From the NCBI RefSeq assembly GCF_040829825.1, contig NZ_JBFOLH010000002.1: a stretch of DNA of 64,000 bases. One strand, written 5' to 3'. The notes beneath the pieces are model-generated. The model saw only the letters and a program-made list of their open reading frames with translations. It was not told the DNA's origin and ran no database searches. Positions 17,372 to 27,347 of the stretch are shown here, one piece after another. Position 1 is the stretch's first letter. Every line of letters starts with the position of its first letter. This DNA is from Leadbetterella sp040829825. Lineage in GTDB: Bacteria > Bacteroidota > Bacteroidia > Cytophagales > Spirosomataceae. The position numbers and the translations under genes are program-made.

Positions 17372-19407
17372 TATGCTTCTTTTTCTGTAGTCTGATCTTC
17401 CGGTCTGGGGTCGGAAACCTGTGCGGCTTCCGGGTCTTTTTTGTCCAGGAACTCCTGGTAAACCGTTGGCTTATCGAACGGCCTTTCACCGATGATCTCC
17501 ACCAGGTCGTGCTGGTAAATGATCTCCCTTTCCAGGAGGGCTTTGGCCAGCAGGTCCAGCTGGTGACGTTTTTCAACCAGCAGGTCTTTGGTGGTAGAAT
17601 ACGCCAGGTCGATCAGCTTCTTCACTTCTTCATCGATCAGCTGGGCTGTACTTTCCGAATACGGCTTGGAGAACGAATACTCGTTTTGTCCTTTGGAGTC
17701 GTAGTACGAAATGTGGCCCAGCTTATCGTTCATACCGTAAATGGTCACCATGCTGTAGGCCATTTTGGTGATCTTTTCCAGGTCGCTCAGGGCGCCGGTA
17801 GAGATTTTGCCGAACACCACTTCTTCAGCGGCACGGCCACCGAGGGCCATACACATTTCGTCAAAAAGCTGTTCGGTACGGTAGAGATACTGCTCTTTCG
17901 GCAGGTACTGGGCATAGCCCAGGGCGGCAATGCCCCGGGGCACGATGCTCACTTTTACCAGCGGGTTGGCGTGCTCCAGGAACCAGCCGGCAATGGCGTG
18001 CCCGGCTTCGTGGTAGGCCACGATCTCTTTTTCTTCCGGCGATATCAGCTTATTCCGCTTCTCCAATCCACCGATCTCCCGGTCAATGGCATCCTGGAAA
18101 TCTTTCATCTCCACCTGCTGCTTTCCTCTCCGGGCAGCCAGCAGGGCTGCTTCATTACATACGTTGGCAATTTCAGCCCCGGCAAAACCGGGTGTCTGGG
18201 CGGCCAGCTTCTTGGCATCTACTTCTGCAGCGGCTTTTACCGGCTTCAGGTGAACTTTAAAGATGGCTTCACGGCCGTTAATATCGGGTACATCCACAGA
18301 GATCTGGCGGTCAAACCGGCCGGGTCTCAGCAGGGCGGCATCCAGCACGTCAGGACGGTTGGTGGCTGCCAGGATGATAATACCGGTATCAGAACCGAAA
18401 CCGTCCATCTCTACCAGCAGCGAGTTAAGCGTATTTTCACGTTCATCGTTTCCACCCGGCATAGCGCCTTTTCCACGGCTCCGGCCTACGGCGTCGATCT
18501 CGTCAATAAAGATGATACACGGTGCTTTTTCTTTGGCCTGCTTGAAGAGGTCACGTACCCGGGCAGCGCCCACACCCACAAACATCTCCACAAAGTCAGA
18601 GCCTGAAAGCGAGAAGAACGGCACGCTGGCCTCACCGGCCACGGCTTTGGCCATCAGGGTCTTACCCGTACCCGGAGGGCCCACCAGCAGGGCACCTTTC
18701 GGTATTTTACCCCCCAGCTCGGTGTATTTGCCCGGTTTTTTCAGGAATTCCACGATTTCGGTCAGCTCTTCCTTGGCTTCATCGAGGCCGGCAACATCGG
18801 CAAACGTTATTTTCACGCGGTTATCGGCATCAAACAGGGCGGCTTTCGACTTGCCGATATTGAATATGGCACCGCCGGGACCACCGCCTGACATCCGGCT
18901 CATCAGGAAATACATGAGACCGAAAAGGAACAGCCACGGGAACAAAGAGAGGAAGATCTGCATGTAATCGCTTCTTTCCACCGACTCGGGGTAAAGCTTG
19001 CTCTTGTAGTCGTCAGGCAGGTTGCTTTCTTTCAGGAAAGTTGTAAAGCTGCTCATGAACGAATCATCCGAAACCACGCTCATTTCCAGGTGCGGCCCTT
19101 TGGAAAACTTGGCATTGCCCAGCTTGCTCCGGTACGCAGGATTGTTGAGGCCCTTCTGGTTGAGTGAGATCTCCACCATTTTTTTCCCTTTTACGATAGC
19201 CAGGGCTTCCACTTCCTGGTTAGTGACCATTTCCTCGAACGTTTTATAAGGAACGGTAGGAAGCGCACTTTTGGAATTGAAGAAGAGCAGGCCCATAATG
19301 GCAAGAATAAGCGTGGCTACCATCCAGCCCTGCATACCGCCCGGCGGGGTAGGGTTGATCTTCTTCCGTGGTGAATTGGGCTGGCTTTTATTATTATCGT
19401 CAGACAT
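17371..19407 (-). CDS. ftsH: ATP-dependent zinc metalloprotease FtsH
   Basis: 678 residues. Two membrane helices (about 27-43 and 150-170) flank a periplasmic domain. The AAA module has Walker A 'GPPGTGKTLMAKA', 'FIDEIDAVGRSRG' and second-region-of-homology 'AATNRPDVLDAALLRPGRFD'. The zinc site is 'HEAGH' at 466-470. FtsH degrades misassembled membrane proteins and some cytosolic regulators. It follows rsfS by 30 nt on the same strand, an order I know from other Bacteroidota. Confidence 0.97.
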   Translation of the reverse strand: MSDDNNKSQPNSPRKKINPTPPGGMQGWMVATLILAIMGLLFFNSKSALPTVPYKTFEEMVTNQEVEALAIVKGKKMVEISLNQKGLNNPAYRSKLGNAKFSKGPHLEMSVVSDDSFMSSFTTFLKESNLPDDYKSKLYPESVERSDYMQIFLSLFPWLFLFGLMYFLMSRMSGGGPGGAIFNIGKSKAALFDADNRVKITFADVAGLDEAKEELTEIVEFLKKPGKYTELGGKIPKGALLVGPPGTGKTLMAKAVAGEASVPFFSLSGSDFVEMFVGVGAARVRDLFKQAKEKAPCIIFIDEIDAVGRSRGKGAMPGGNDERENTLNSLLVEMDGFGSDTGIIILAATNRPDVLDAALLRPGRFDRQISVDVPDINGREAIFKVHLKPVKAAAEVDAKKLAAQTPGFAGAEIANVCNEAALLAARRGKQQVEMKDFQDAIDREIGGLEKRNKLISPEEKEIVAYHEAGHAIAGWFLEHANPLVKVSIVPRGIAALGYAQYLPKEQYLYRTEQLFDEMCMALGGRAAEEVVFGKISTGALSDLEKITKMAYSMVTIYGMNDKLGHISYYDSKGQNEYSFSKPYSESTAQLIDEEVKKLIDLAYSTTKDLLVEKRHQLDLLAKALLEREIIYQHDLVEIIGERPFDKPTVYQEFLDKKDPEAAQVSDPRPEDQTTEKEA

Positions 19408-19437
19408 AATTTACTTCGTTAAAATTTTGGTACATTG

Positions 19438-19830
19438 TTATTGGAGGGGTACTTTCGAAGGCACCAGGGTATCTCCGTAATAAGAGAAATCGGCGTCGCC
19501 CCAAAGGCTTTCCAGGTCGTAAAACTCCCGGCGGTCTTTCCTGAATATATGAACTACCACGTTCACGTAATCCAGCAGGATCCATTCCCTGTTGGAGAAA
19601 CCCTCTTTATGCCAGGGAAGTTCCTGGGAAGATTTGAAGACCTCTTCATCTACAGAATCAGCAATAGCTCCGATCTGGGTGTCGGACCCGCCGGAGCATA
19701 TAACAAAAAAGTCGGTTATGGCACCGGGTACCTTTCTTAAATCCAGTTTAACAATATCAAATCCCTTCTTTTCCTGTATTCCGTTTATTATTAGATCACA
19801 TAAGGCCTCACTTGAAAACTTTTTCTTCAT
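19438..19830 (-). CDS. rsfS: Ribosome silencing factor RsfS
   Basis: 130 residues, typical for the RsfS/YbeB/Iojap family: 'ALCDLIINGIQEKKGFDIVKL', 'ITDFFVICSGGSDTQ', 'EWILLDYVNVVVHIF', 'REFYDLESLWGDA'. RsfS binds ribosomal protein uL14 and blocks subunit joining under starvation. Upstream of ftsH and divergent from birA, a common Bacteroidota arrangement. Confidence 0.95.
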   Translation of the reverse strand: MKKKFSSEALCDLIINGIQEKKGFDIVKLDLRKVPGAITDFFVICSGGSDTQIGAIADSVDEEVFKSSQELPWHKEGFSNREWILLDYVNVVVHIFRKDRREFYDLESLWGDADFSYYGDTLVPSKVPLQ

Positions 19831-19904
19831 TCAAAAATCTTAATTGTTAATTTTGGAGCCGGGAAACCAGACCCCTTTTACTCAAAACGCTAAATTAATT
19901 TATT

Positions 19905-20654
19905 TTGCTCAAACTTCAGCCCAAAAGTTTATTTGTCGGTCAAAAACAAATTTATCTGCCACATTGTCATTCTACCAATGACGTAGCTTCCGGATTAAGC
20001 CAGAACGGTACTTTTACTGACGGCACCCTGGTGATCACAGACTACCAGAGCAAGGGCCGCGGACAGCGGGGTACCCAATGGGAGGGTGAGCCGGGTAAAA
20101 ACCTAATGATGAGCCTCCTGCTCGATACCTCGTTTCTCGATGTGGCCCGCCAGTTTGACCTCAGTCTATGTGCAGCCCTGGGAGTGCATGCGGCTTTACG
20201 GTCTGCCGGCCTGGCCAATGCCCGGGTAAAATGGCCTAATGACCTGTATGCCGGCAACCGGAAGATCGGCGGTATCCTGATTGAGAATATCCTGCGGGAG
20301 TCGCGCCTGAGATCGTCGGTGGTGGGTATTGGCATTAATATCAGCCAGAATACATTCGGCAACCTGCAGGCTTCTTCCCTGAGCCTGGAGGGTTGCACCG
20401 TTGACCGGGATACCCTGGCCGAACAGGTATGCTTTTATTTTGAACAGTATTACCTGCGGCTTCAGCAGGGAGACGACCTGCGCCGGGAATACCTGCCGGT
20501 TTTACTGGGTCTCAATGAAGAGCGGGAGTATATTTCCGGCGATACGAAATTTACGGGCATTATCCGCGGTATTTCAGAGACCGGCCAGCTGATCGTGGAG
20601 TCTGAACTTCCCAGGAAAAATTTTGATATTAAGGAAATATCCTTTTGTTTTTAG
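19905..20654 (+). CDS. birA: Biotin--[acetyl-CoA-carboxylase] ligase, no DNA-binding domain
   Basis: 249 residues from a TTG start at 19905; no upstream ATG exists in the short divergent gap. The biotin/ATP loop 'KGRGQRGTQW' (50-59), 'VKWPNDLYAGNRKIGGILIEN' with the key Lys, and 'VVGIGINISQN' are all present. It makes biotinyl-AMP and loads biotin onto carboxylase carrier proteins. The N-terminal helix-turn-helix of E. coli BirA is absent, so it should be a ligase only and not a biotin repressor. Divergent from rsfS. Confidence 0.93.
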   Translation: MLKLQPKSLFVGQKQIYLPHCHSTNDVASGLSQNGTFTDGTLVITDYQSKGRGQRGTQWEGEPGKNLMMSLLLDTSFLDVARQFDLSLCAALGVHAALRSAGLANARVKWPNDLYAGNRKIGGILIENILRESRLRSSVVGIGINISQNTFGNLQASSLSLEGCTVDRDTLAEQVCFYFEQYYLRLQQGDDLRREYLPVLLGLNEEREYISGDTKFTGIIRGISETGQLIVESELPRKNFDIKEISFCF

Positions 20655-20685
20655 AGAAAATCGGCCCGGTTAGCAGGCTGAGCAA

Positions 20686-20693
20686 TATTTTTG
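20686..20693 (+). promoter_or_regulatory. -7 promoter box of the GH63-type gene
   Basis: TATTTTTG, an exact TAnnTTTG match, 48 nt before the ATG at 20742. No -33 TTTG at the usual spacing. Confidence 0.45.
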
Positions 20694-20741
20694 TGTAATA
20701 TTGGCCAATCCTTAAGCAGTTAAATAGTGAAAATTGAAAAG

Positions 20742-23405
20742 ATGATGTCCAACGTGGAAAAGCACAGGCTTTTGGAACGGAGTGACAACAAAGGTTGGAA
20801 AAAGTGGGGGCCTTACCTGTCAGAACGGCAGTGGGGAACGGTTAGAGAAGATTACAGCCGCAACGGCGATGCATGGAATTATGTAAGCCATGATCTCTCC
20901 CGTTCACGGGCTTACCGCTGGGGAGAGGACGGCATAGGAGGGATTTCCGACAACAAACAGCACATATGCCTGGCATTTGCCTTCTGGAACCACAAAGACC
21001 CGATTTTAAAGGAGCGGCTTTTCGGGCTTACCAATAACGAGGCGAACCACGGAGAAGACGTCAAGGAGCTGTACTATTACCTCGACAGCACCCCGACCCA
21101 TTCGTATATGAAGATGCTGTACAAGTATCCTATGGCGGTTTTCCCTTACGATATCCTGAAAGCTGAAAACCGGAAAAGGGGGCGCCGCGAAGACGAATTT
21201 GAGCTGGTAGACACGGGCGTTTTCGATAAAAACGAATATTTCGATATTTTCATAGAATACGCCAAAGCCGAAAAAGACGATATCTGTATTAAAATCACAG
21301 CCCATAACCGGAGCACCAGGGCGGCGCCGTTGACCCTGCTGCCTACCCTCTGGTTCAGGAATACCTGGTCATGGGGATACAAGGAATTTGAGAAAAAACC
21401 TATCCTGACCGGTATATCCAACAGCCAGGTAGAAGTATATCACCAGTATTTCAGCCGGATGAAGCTGTATTGCAAAGAAGCCGATGAACTGATCTTTACC
21501 GAGAACAATACGAACAATAAGCGGGTATACGGAACGCCAAACGAGACGCCCTATGTCAAAGATGCCTTTCACGAGTATATCATCCGGGATGCCAGGGAAG
21601 CGGTCAATCCCAACAAGATAGGAACAAAAGTGGCCGCCCGTTACAAACGCATGGTGAAAGCCGGCGGATCAACTACGGTTTGCCTCCGGTTTACCACCAA
21701 AACCATGCTGCATAACCCGTTTGAAGATTTTGACCAGGTCTTTGAAGACCGGAAGAAAGACGCCGAAGATTTCTACGGAATATTGCAGGAAGAAGTAAAA
21801 GACAAAGAGCTCAGGAACATTCAGCGCCAGGCTTTTGCCGGTATGCTGTGGAGCAAGCAGTTTTACTATTACAACATCAATCAATGGCTGAAAGGGGATC
21901 CCAAAATGCCTTTTGATTTCAGGGGACGCGATTACGAAAGGAATGCCAGCTGGCATCACGCCTATATGGCCAATATCCTTTCTATGCCCGATAAATGGGA
22001 ATACCCCTGGTTTGCTGCCTGGGACCTGGCCTTTCATACAGTTACCCTGGCCAAGGTAGACCCTGACTTTGCCAAACGGCAGCTGTCGGTGGTGTTGCGC
22101 GAGTACTACATGCACCCTAACGGGCAGATCCCGGCCTACGAATGGAACTTTTCGGATGTGAACCCGCCCGTGCACGCATGGGCCACCCTGCAGGTGTACG
22201 AGCACGATAAGCGGATGAACAATGGCAAAGGCGACATCGTGTTCCTGGAAAGGGTTTTTCATAAGCTCCTGCTGAACTTCACCTGGTGGGTGAACCAGAA
22301 AGACGATGATGGCAATAACATTTTCGGCGGCGGCTTCCTGGGCCTGGATAATATCGGGGTGTTTGACCGGAACGCGCAGATTCCCGGTGTGAAGCTGCAG
22401 CAGGCCGATGCCACCGGCTGGATGGCCATCTATACGCTCAATATGCTGCGCATAGCCATGGAAATAGCCATTGAAAGACCGGCTTACCAGGATATGGCTT
22501 CCAAATTCTTTGAGCACTTCCTGCACATTGCAGCAGCCATCAACACCCCGATGGACAAATCGGGTCTCGGCCTGTGGGACGAAGACGACCAGTTTTATTA
22601 CGATAAAATCTTCTCCAACGATAACCGTACGCTCTTCCTGAAGATCCGCTCGCTGGTGGGGCTGATCCCCTTGTGCGCGGTAGAGGTCATTGATGACGAG
22701 ATGCTCGAAAAGCTGCCCGATTTCAAGCGCCGGCTCGAATGGATCCTGGCCAACCGGGCCGACCTGGCCGCCCTGATCTCGCGGTGGTATGAACCCGGTA
22801 AGGGAGAAACCCACCTGCTGTCGCTGCTGCGGGGGCACCGGATGAAGATGGTCTTTAAGCGGCTCTTTGACGAAACCGAGTTCCTGTCGGATTACGGCAT
22901 ACGCTCATTGTCGAAATATCACCTGGAGAATCCCTACCATTTCAACCTCCATGGTGAGCGGCTGACGGTAACCTATACCCCCGGAGAATCCGACCTTTCT
23001 ATCATGGGAGGGAACTCCAACTGGCGTGGCCCGATCTGGTTCCCGCTGAATTACCTCATCATTGATTCCCTGCACAAATATTCGGAATATTACGGGGAGC
23101 ATTATGAGGTGGAGTACCCCACGGACTCGGGGGAAATCATTACCCTTAAAGAGGCGGCCTTCCAGATATCGGAACGGCTGATCGACCTGTTCCGCGATAA
23201 AAACGGGCACCGGCCGTACAACGGCGGGGTGGAACTCTTTGACAAAGACAAAAACTTTACCCCGTATTACCTGTACAACGAGTATTTTCACGGTGACACC
23301 GGCAAAGGGCTGGGAACCTCTCATCAGACCGGTTGGACCGGCCTGGTGGCTGACCTGATCCAGGAGGTTTCAGAAAAAAGGAACGGGAAAGACCGGAAGA
23401 GCTGA
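20742..23405 (+). CDS. GH63-type glucosidase-like protein, cytosolic
   Basis: About 887 residues from the ATG at 20742; a GTG at 20727 is an alternative. It has no signal peptide. The N-terminal 'WGPYLSERQWGTVREDYS' and 'AYRWGEDGIGGISDN' are typical of bacterial proteins annotated as glucosidases with the (alpha/alpha)6 toroid shared by GH63. Further motifs are 'FPWFAAWDLAFH'-like 'YPWFAAWDLAFHTVTLAKVD', 'GQIPAYEWNFSDVNPPVHAW', and 'WRGPIWFPLNYLIIDSLHKY' near the C-terminus. It probably hydrolyses an alpha-glucosyl or mannosyl-glycerate-type compound in the cytosol. The 3' end overlaps the convergent RND gene by 36 nt. Confidence 0.8.
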   Translation: MMSNVEKHRLLERSDNKGWKKWGPYLSERQWGTVREDYSRNGDAWNYVSHDLSRSRAYRWGEDGIGGISDNKQHICLAFAFWNHKDPILKERLFGLTNNEANHGEDVKELYYYLDSTPTHSYMKMLYKYPMAVFPYDILKAENRKRGRREDEFELVDTGVFDKNEYFDIFIEYAKAEKDDICIKITAHNRSTRAAPLTLLPTLWFRNTWSWGYKEFEKKPILTGISNSQVEVYHQYFSRMKLYCKEADELIFTENNTNNKRVYGTPNETPYVKDAFHEYIIRDAREAVNPNKIGTKVAARYKRMVKAGGSTTVCLRFTTKTMLHNPFEDFDQVFEDRKKDAEDFYGILQEEVKDKELRNIQRQAFAGMLWSKQFYYYNINQWLKGDPKMPFDFRGRDYERNASWHHAYMANILSMPDKWEYPWFAAWDLAFHTVTLAKVDPDFAKRQLSVVLREYYMHPNGQIPAYEWNFSDVNPPVHAWATLQVYEHDKRMNNGKGDIVFLERVFHKLLLNFTWWVNQKDDDGNNIFGGGFLGLDNIGVFDRNAQIPGVKLQQADATGWMAIYTLNMLRIAMEIAIERPAYQDMASKFFEHFLHIAAAINTPMDKSGLGLWDEDDQFYYDKIFSNDNRTLFLKIRSLVGLIPLCAVEVIDDEMLEKLPDFKRRLEWILANRADLAALISRWYEPGKGETHLLSLLRGHRMKMVFKRLFDETEFLSDYGIRSLSKYHLENPYHFNLHGERLTVTYTPGESDLSIMGGNSNWRGPIWFPLNYLIIDSLHKYSEYYGEHYEVEYPTDSGEIITLKEAAFQISERLIDLFRDKNGHRPYNGGVELFDKDKNFTPYYLYNEYFHGDTGKGLGTSHQTGWTGLVADLIQEVSEKRNGKDRKS

Positions 23406-26396
23406 GAGCCTTCCGGTAATTGTTTTATTTCCAGCCTCCGCCCAGCTATGCAATACCTGGAACAGCAGGTAAAGGAGCGGGATGATAAACAGCCCCAGCA
23501 AGATCCCGAAGAGCATGCCCCCGGCGGCACTGATGCTGACCGATTTATTGCCGATGGCAGAAGGCCCTACCGAAACCATCAGCGGGATAAGCCCCGCCAC
23601 AAAAGCCAGCGAGGTCATGATAATGGGCCTTAGCCGGAGCCTTGCGGCGGTCAGGGCGGCTTCAAGGGCTGTGGCACCCTGCTTGCGACTCTGTATGCCG
23701 TATTCCACGATCAGGATGGCATTTTTAGCCAGCAGCCCGATCAGCATGATCAGCCCCACCTGCACATAAATGTTGTTTTCCAGCCCGGCCAGGTTGATGA
23801 AAGCAAATACGCCCAGGATACCCGTGGGAATAGACAGCAATACAGCCAGCGGAATGATATAGTTTTCGTATTGAGCGGATAACAAAAAGTAAACGAAAAT
23901 GATGCTCAGGGCAAAGATCAGGGCCGTTTGCGAGCCGGCTCCCTTCTCTTCCAGGCTGATGCCCGTCCACTCGTAGTTGTAGCTGGCCGGTATTTTCTGA
24001 GCCGCCAGCTTTTCAACCGCCGCAATGGCATCACCGGAGCTGTATCCCGGTGCGGGCGAAGCCTTGATGCTGATGCCGTTAAACAGGTTATAACGGGTGA
24101 CTATCTCGGGCCCGAACACCCGGTTTACCCGGATCAGCGTATTGATCGGGATCATTTCCCCCTTATTGTTCTTTACACCCAGGGCCTTGGCTTTCAGGTA
24201 ATCAATGGTGATTTCGTATTGGGGGAAATCGGCTTTAAACGAAGTAAAGGCGTTTTTAATCTGGGGAAGCCGGTTCATTTCCCGGATAAACTCGTCAGCC
24301 ACCTGGCTGAAATTCGAAAACTCCCCGCCCAGCCGGTCATGCAGCACCAGCTCAATCCCGTCAAAGTCACCAAAACCCTGAACGGTAGGCCGGACAAATA
24401 CCGAGATCCGGGCATCGGTAACCGTACCCAGCTGTTTGCGGAGGTCGTCAATCACCCGGTGGATAGACTGTCTTTCGGCAATGGGCCTGAGGTTGATGTA
24501 CCCCATTCCGAACGAAGGACTGGTTGAGCCGTCAATCACGTTATAGCCTGAAATACTGTTCACCGATGCCACGGCAGCATGCTTCTGAATGATGCGGTCG
24601 GCCTGGGTGATGGCTTCGGTGGTCCGGTTCAGCGAAGAGCCCGAGGGCATGGCCAGGGAGTAGGTCAGGAAGCTGTCGTCTTCTGTAGGGATGAACGACC
24701 GGGGTGTTACGGCAAACAAAAGATACGTGAGAAGGAACACCACGGCCAGCCCGAGCAGGCTCATTTTTTTATGGGCGGTGGTCCACCGCACAATCCCGGT
24801 ATACCGGTCGGTAAAGGCCTCAAAACCGTAGTTAAAGCTTTTGAACAGGCGGTCTCTGTAGCGGGCAAATGTGCTTTTGCCTTCGGTGTCTTCGTCGGCA
24901 GGCCTGAGCAGCAGCGAGCACAGCACGGGGCTGAGCGTAAGCGCATTAATGGTCGAAATGAATACGGCTGCTACAAGCGTGTAGGCAAACTGGCGGTAAA
25001 ACAGGCCTACGGGGCTTTCAAGGAAGCCCACCGGCAGAAACACCGCGGCCATCACCAGGGTAATGGAAATCAGCGCCTTTGAGATCTCGTTCATGGCTTC
25101 TACCGTGGCCGGGTAGGTCTTCATCTTTTTGCTGTGCATTTTATGATACACCGCCTCCACCACCACAATGGCGTCATCTACCACGATACCGATAGACAGC
25201 ACCAGGGCAAACATGGTGAGCACATTGATGGGAAAGCCCATCAGGTCGAGGAAAAAGAACGTTCCGATAAGAGAAACCGGGATAGCAACGGCCGGGATAA
25301 GCGTAGCCCGGTAATTCTGCAGGAAGATAAAAACCGTGATAAAAACCAGGATAAAGGCTTCAAACAGGGTTTTGATCACCTGGTGGATGGATTCGTCGAT
25401 CTGTTCACGGACACTGTAGGAAATATCGTAGGAAATGCCTTCAGGAAACAGCCGGGCGGTGTTTTCCAGCACCTCCCGTACTTTCTGGTCGATGACCTTG
25501 GCGTTGGAGTTGTTGGTTTGCGACACGTTGATGGTGATACCCGGCCGGGCGTTGACCTTGTTGTCGCTGCCGTAGTTGGAAGAGCCGAACTCTACCCGGG
25601 CCACGTCTTTAAGGTACAGCACAGAGCCGTCCTGGTTGGTGCGTATGGGTATGCACTCGTGTTCTTCGGGCTCGCTGAAACGCCCCTTGTGCTTCAGAAC
25701 CGCCTCGAAAACCTCGTAAGAGGCCTCTCCGAATTTACCGGGGGCAGCTTCAAAGTTCTGTTGCCGAATGGCGCTGATCACCTCCTGCGGAATAAGCCCG
25801 TAAACGGCCAGCTTCTCCGGGTTAAGCCAGATCCGCATGGAATAGTCGCGCCCGCCGAGAAGCGTGGCCTGCGCTACGCCTTCCACCCGCAGGATCTCCC
25901 GGATAACGTTGATCCGGGCATAGGCCTGCAGAAAAGTTTCGTCGTAGGGGCCATCGGCCTTATCGCTGAAGATATTGATGGTCATGATGCTCCCACTCTG
26001 TCTTTTGACCACGGAGATCCCCGCTTCATTTACTTCGGCCGGTATCTGGTTAACCGCCTGCGAAATGCTGTTCTGAACATTGACAGCGGCAATATCGGGA
26101 TCGGTGCCCGGCTTGAAAAAAACAGAGATGGAGCCCGAGCCCGAGTTATTTGCGCTCGACTTGATGTAGGTCATATTCTCCACCCCGTTCACCGCCTCTT
26201 CCAGCGGCAGGAGCACCGACTTGGCGACGGTTTCGGCGTTACCACCGGGATAGGATACGCTGATGCTTACACTGGGAGGCGCAATATCCGGGAAGCGGGT
26301 CACCGGCAGGCGCGTAATAGAGATCAGTCCGGAGATCAGGATCAGCAATGAAATGACAGAAGCGAGCACCGGCCTGCTTAAAATGTATTTAAACAT
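23370..26396 (-). CDS. RND efflux transporter, HAE1 family (AcrB/MexB-like)
   Basis: 1008 residues, slightly short for the family. It begins 'MFKYILSRPVLASVISLLI', the first membrane helix, followed by the porter domain ('RLPVTRFPDIAPPSVSIS'). Proton-relay residues are in place: 'GIVVDDAIVVVEAV' in helix 4 and 'GLLAKNAILIVEYG' in helix 10. It should export hydrophobic or amphiphilic compounds across the envelope together with an adaptor and a TolC-type channel. The adaptor gene 10 nt upstream looks broken, and no channel gene follows, so the pump may be inactive or borrow partners. The last 36 nt overlap the convergent GH63-type gene. Confidence 0.93.
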   Translation of the reverse strand: MFKYILSRPVLASVISLLILISGLISITRLPVTRFPDIAPPSVSISVSYPGGNAETVAKSVLLPLEEAVNGVENMTYIKSSANNSGSGSISVFFKPGTDPDIAAVNVQNSISQAVNQIPAEVNEAGISVVKRQSGSIMTINIFSDKADGPYDETFLQAYARINVIREILRVEGVAQATLLGGRDYSMRIWLNPEKLAVYGLIPQEVISAIRQQNFEAAPGKFGEASYEVFEAVLKHKGRFSEPEEHECIPIRTNQDGSVLYLKDVARVEFGSSNYGSDNKVNARPGITINVSQTNNSNAKVIDQKVREVLENTARLFPEGISYDISYSVREQIDESIHQVIKTLFEAFILVFITVFIFLQNYRATLIPAVAIPVSLIGTFFFLDLMGFPINVLTMFALVLSIGIVVDDAIVVVEAVYHKMHSKKMKTYPATVEAMNEISKALISITLVMAAVFLPVGFLESPVGLFYRQFAYTLVAAVFISTINALTLSPVLCSLLLRPADEDTEGKSTFARYRDRLFKSFNYGFEAFTDRYTGIVRWTTAHKKMSLLGLAVVFLLTYLLFAVTPRSFIPTEDDSFLTYSLAMPSGSSLNRTTEAITQADRIIQKHAAVASVNSISGYNVIDGSTSPSFGMGYINLRPIAERQSIHRVIDDLRKQLGTVTDARISVFVRPTVQGFGDFDGIELVLHDRLGGEFSNFSQVADEFIREMNRLPQIKNAFTSFKADFPQYEITIDYLKAKALGVKNNKGEMIPINTLIRVNRVFGPEIVTRYNLFNGISIKASPAPGYSSGDAIAAVEKLAAQKIPASYNYEWTGISLEEKGAGSQTALIFALSIIFVYFLLSAQYENYIIPLAVLLSIPTGILGVFAFINLAGLENNIYVQVGLIMLIGLLAKNAILIVEYGIQSRKQGATALEAALTAARLRLRPIIMTSLAFVAGLIPLMVSVGPSAIGNKSVSISAAGGMLFGILLGLFIIPLLYLLFQVLHSWAEAGNKTITGRLSALPVFPVPFF

Positions 26397-26406
26397 AAAA
26401 ATGCGT

Positions 26407-27347
26407 TTATCTGGTTTTCTGGCTAAGAATCTGGGTTTCGGTCATAGGGCTTAGCTTAATGCCTTCTGTTAATTTGTCGAGTCCCGAAGTCACAATCCGG
26501 TCTCCCTCTTTCAGGTTATGGTCTGCTACGATGTAGTTTTTGCCTGATTTTCCTTCGATAGTGATCAGCACCCGTTCTACGGTATTATCGCTTTTCAGCC
26601 GGAAAACAAAGGTCCTGTCCTGGATCACCGAGGTGGCTACCTGCGGCATCAGCAGCACATTGGGGTGCAGCTGTTCCATGAGGATCTTCCCGGTATTTCC
26701 CGACCGCAGCAGCTTGCCGGGGTTAGAGAAAGTGGCCCGCAGCGATATGGCCCCGGTTGAACGGTTCACCTGGCCGGCATCGGCATCCATACGCCCCGGC
26801 AGCTCATAAACCGAACCGTCGGCCAGCACCAGCTTTACATTGGGGTTGATCTTTTTGGCTGTTGAATCCTGGCTCATCTTTTTGAAGAAAAGATAATCCG
26901 ACTCACTCATCGTAAAGTAAACGTATACCTCTTCTATGTCTGACAGCACGGTGATGGGCTGGCTGTCGTTTTTGGCCACCAGGTTGCCGATACGCTTCGG
27001 AATACGCCCGATATACCCGTTTACAGGAGCTTTTATGGTGGTGAAGCCCATGTTGATGCGGGCGGTGGCCTCCTGGGCCTGGGCGCGCGCCAGCGAGGCC
27101 TTGGCCACCTCGTAATTCGACTGGGCGGTTTTCAGCTGCACGTCAGAAATAACTTCGTTATCCACCAGGGGCTGCAGGCGGGTCAGCTCGATCTGGGCCG
27201 TTTGCAGCCGGGCCTTTTCCACTTCCACATTGGCCCGGGCATTTTTCACTTCGCCAGTCCGGGGTCTTCTTTTTCTTCTTCTTTACATCCGGTAAACAGG
27301 AAGGCTAAGCCGCTGATCAGCCATAAGATCTTTACGATTTCTTTCAT
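26407..27347 (-). pseudogene. RND efflux adaptor (membrane fusion protein), internally deleted and frameshifted
   Basis: At 27347 an ATG opens a good lipoprotein signal peptide ending 'AFLFTGC' with Cys21, but the frame stops 12 codons later (TGA at 27246-27248). The next frame, from a GTG at 27249, carries the second part of an MFP: the alpha-hairpin ('LTRLQPLVDNEVISDVQL'), 'TTIKAPVNGYIGRIPKRIG', the beta-barrel ('MDADAGQVNRSTGAISLRA') and 'LKEGDRIVTSGLDKL'. Compared with MexA-type proteins, roughly 75-90 residues (first lipoyl half, early barrel and start of the hairpin) are missing between the two parts. The remaining piece has no export signal. A sequencing or assembly error is the main alternative, but it would need a loss of about 250 bases. 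Confidence 0.8.

Noticed and set aside
25134..26351. 405-codon plus-strand ORF
   Set aside because: Antisense to the RND transporter, His- and Gly-rich with no family features.
26407..27249. GTG-started 280-residue protein as an intact adaptor
   Set aside because: It would begin inside the alpha-hairpin and have no export signal, while the lost signal peptide is found directly upstream in another frame.
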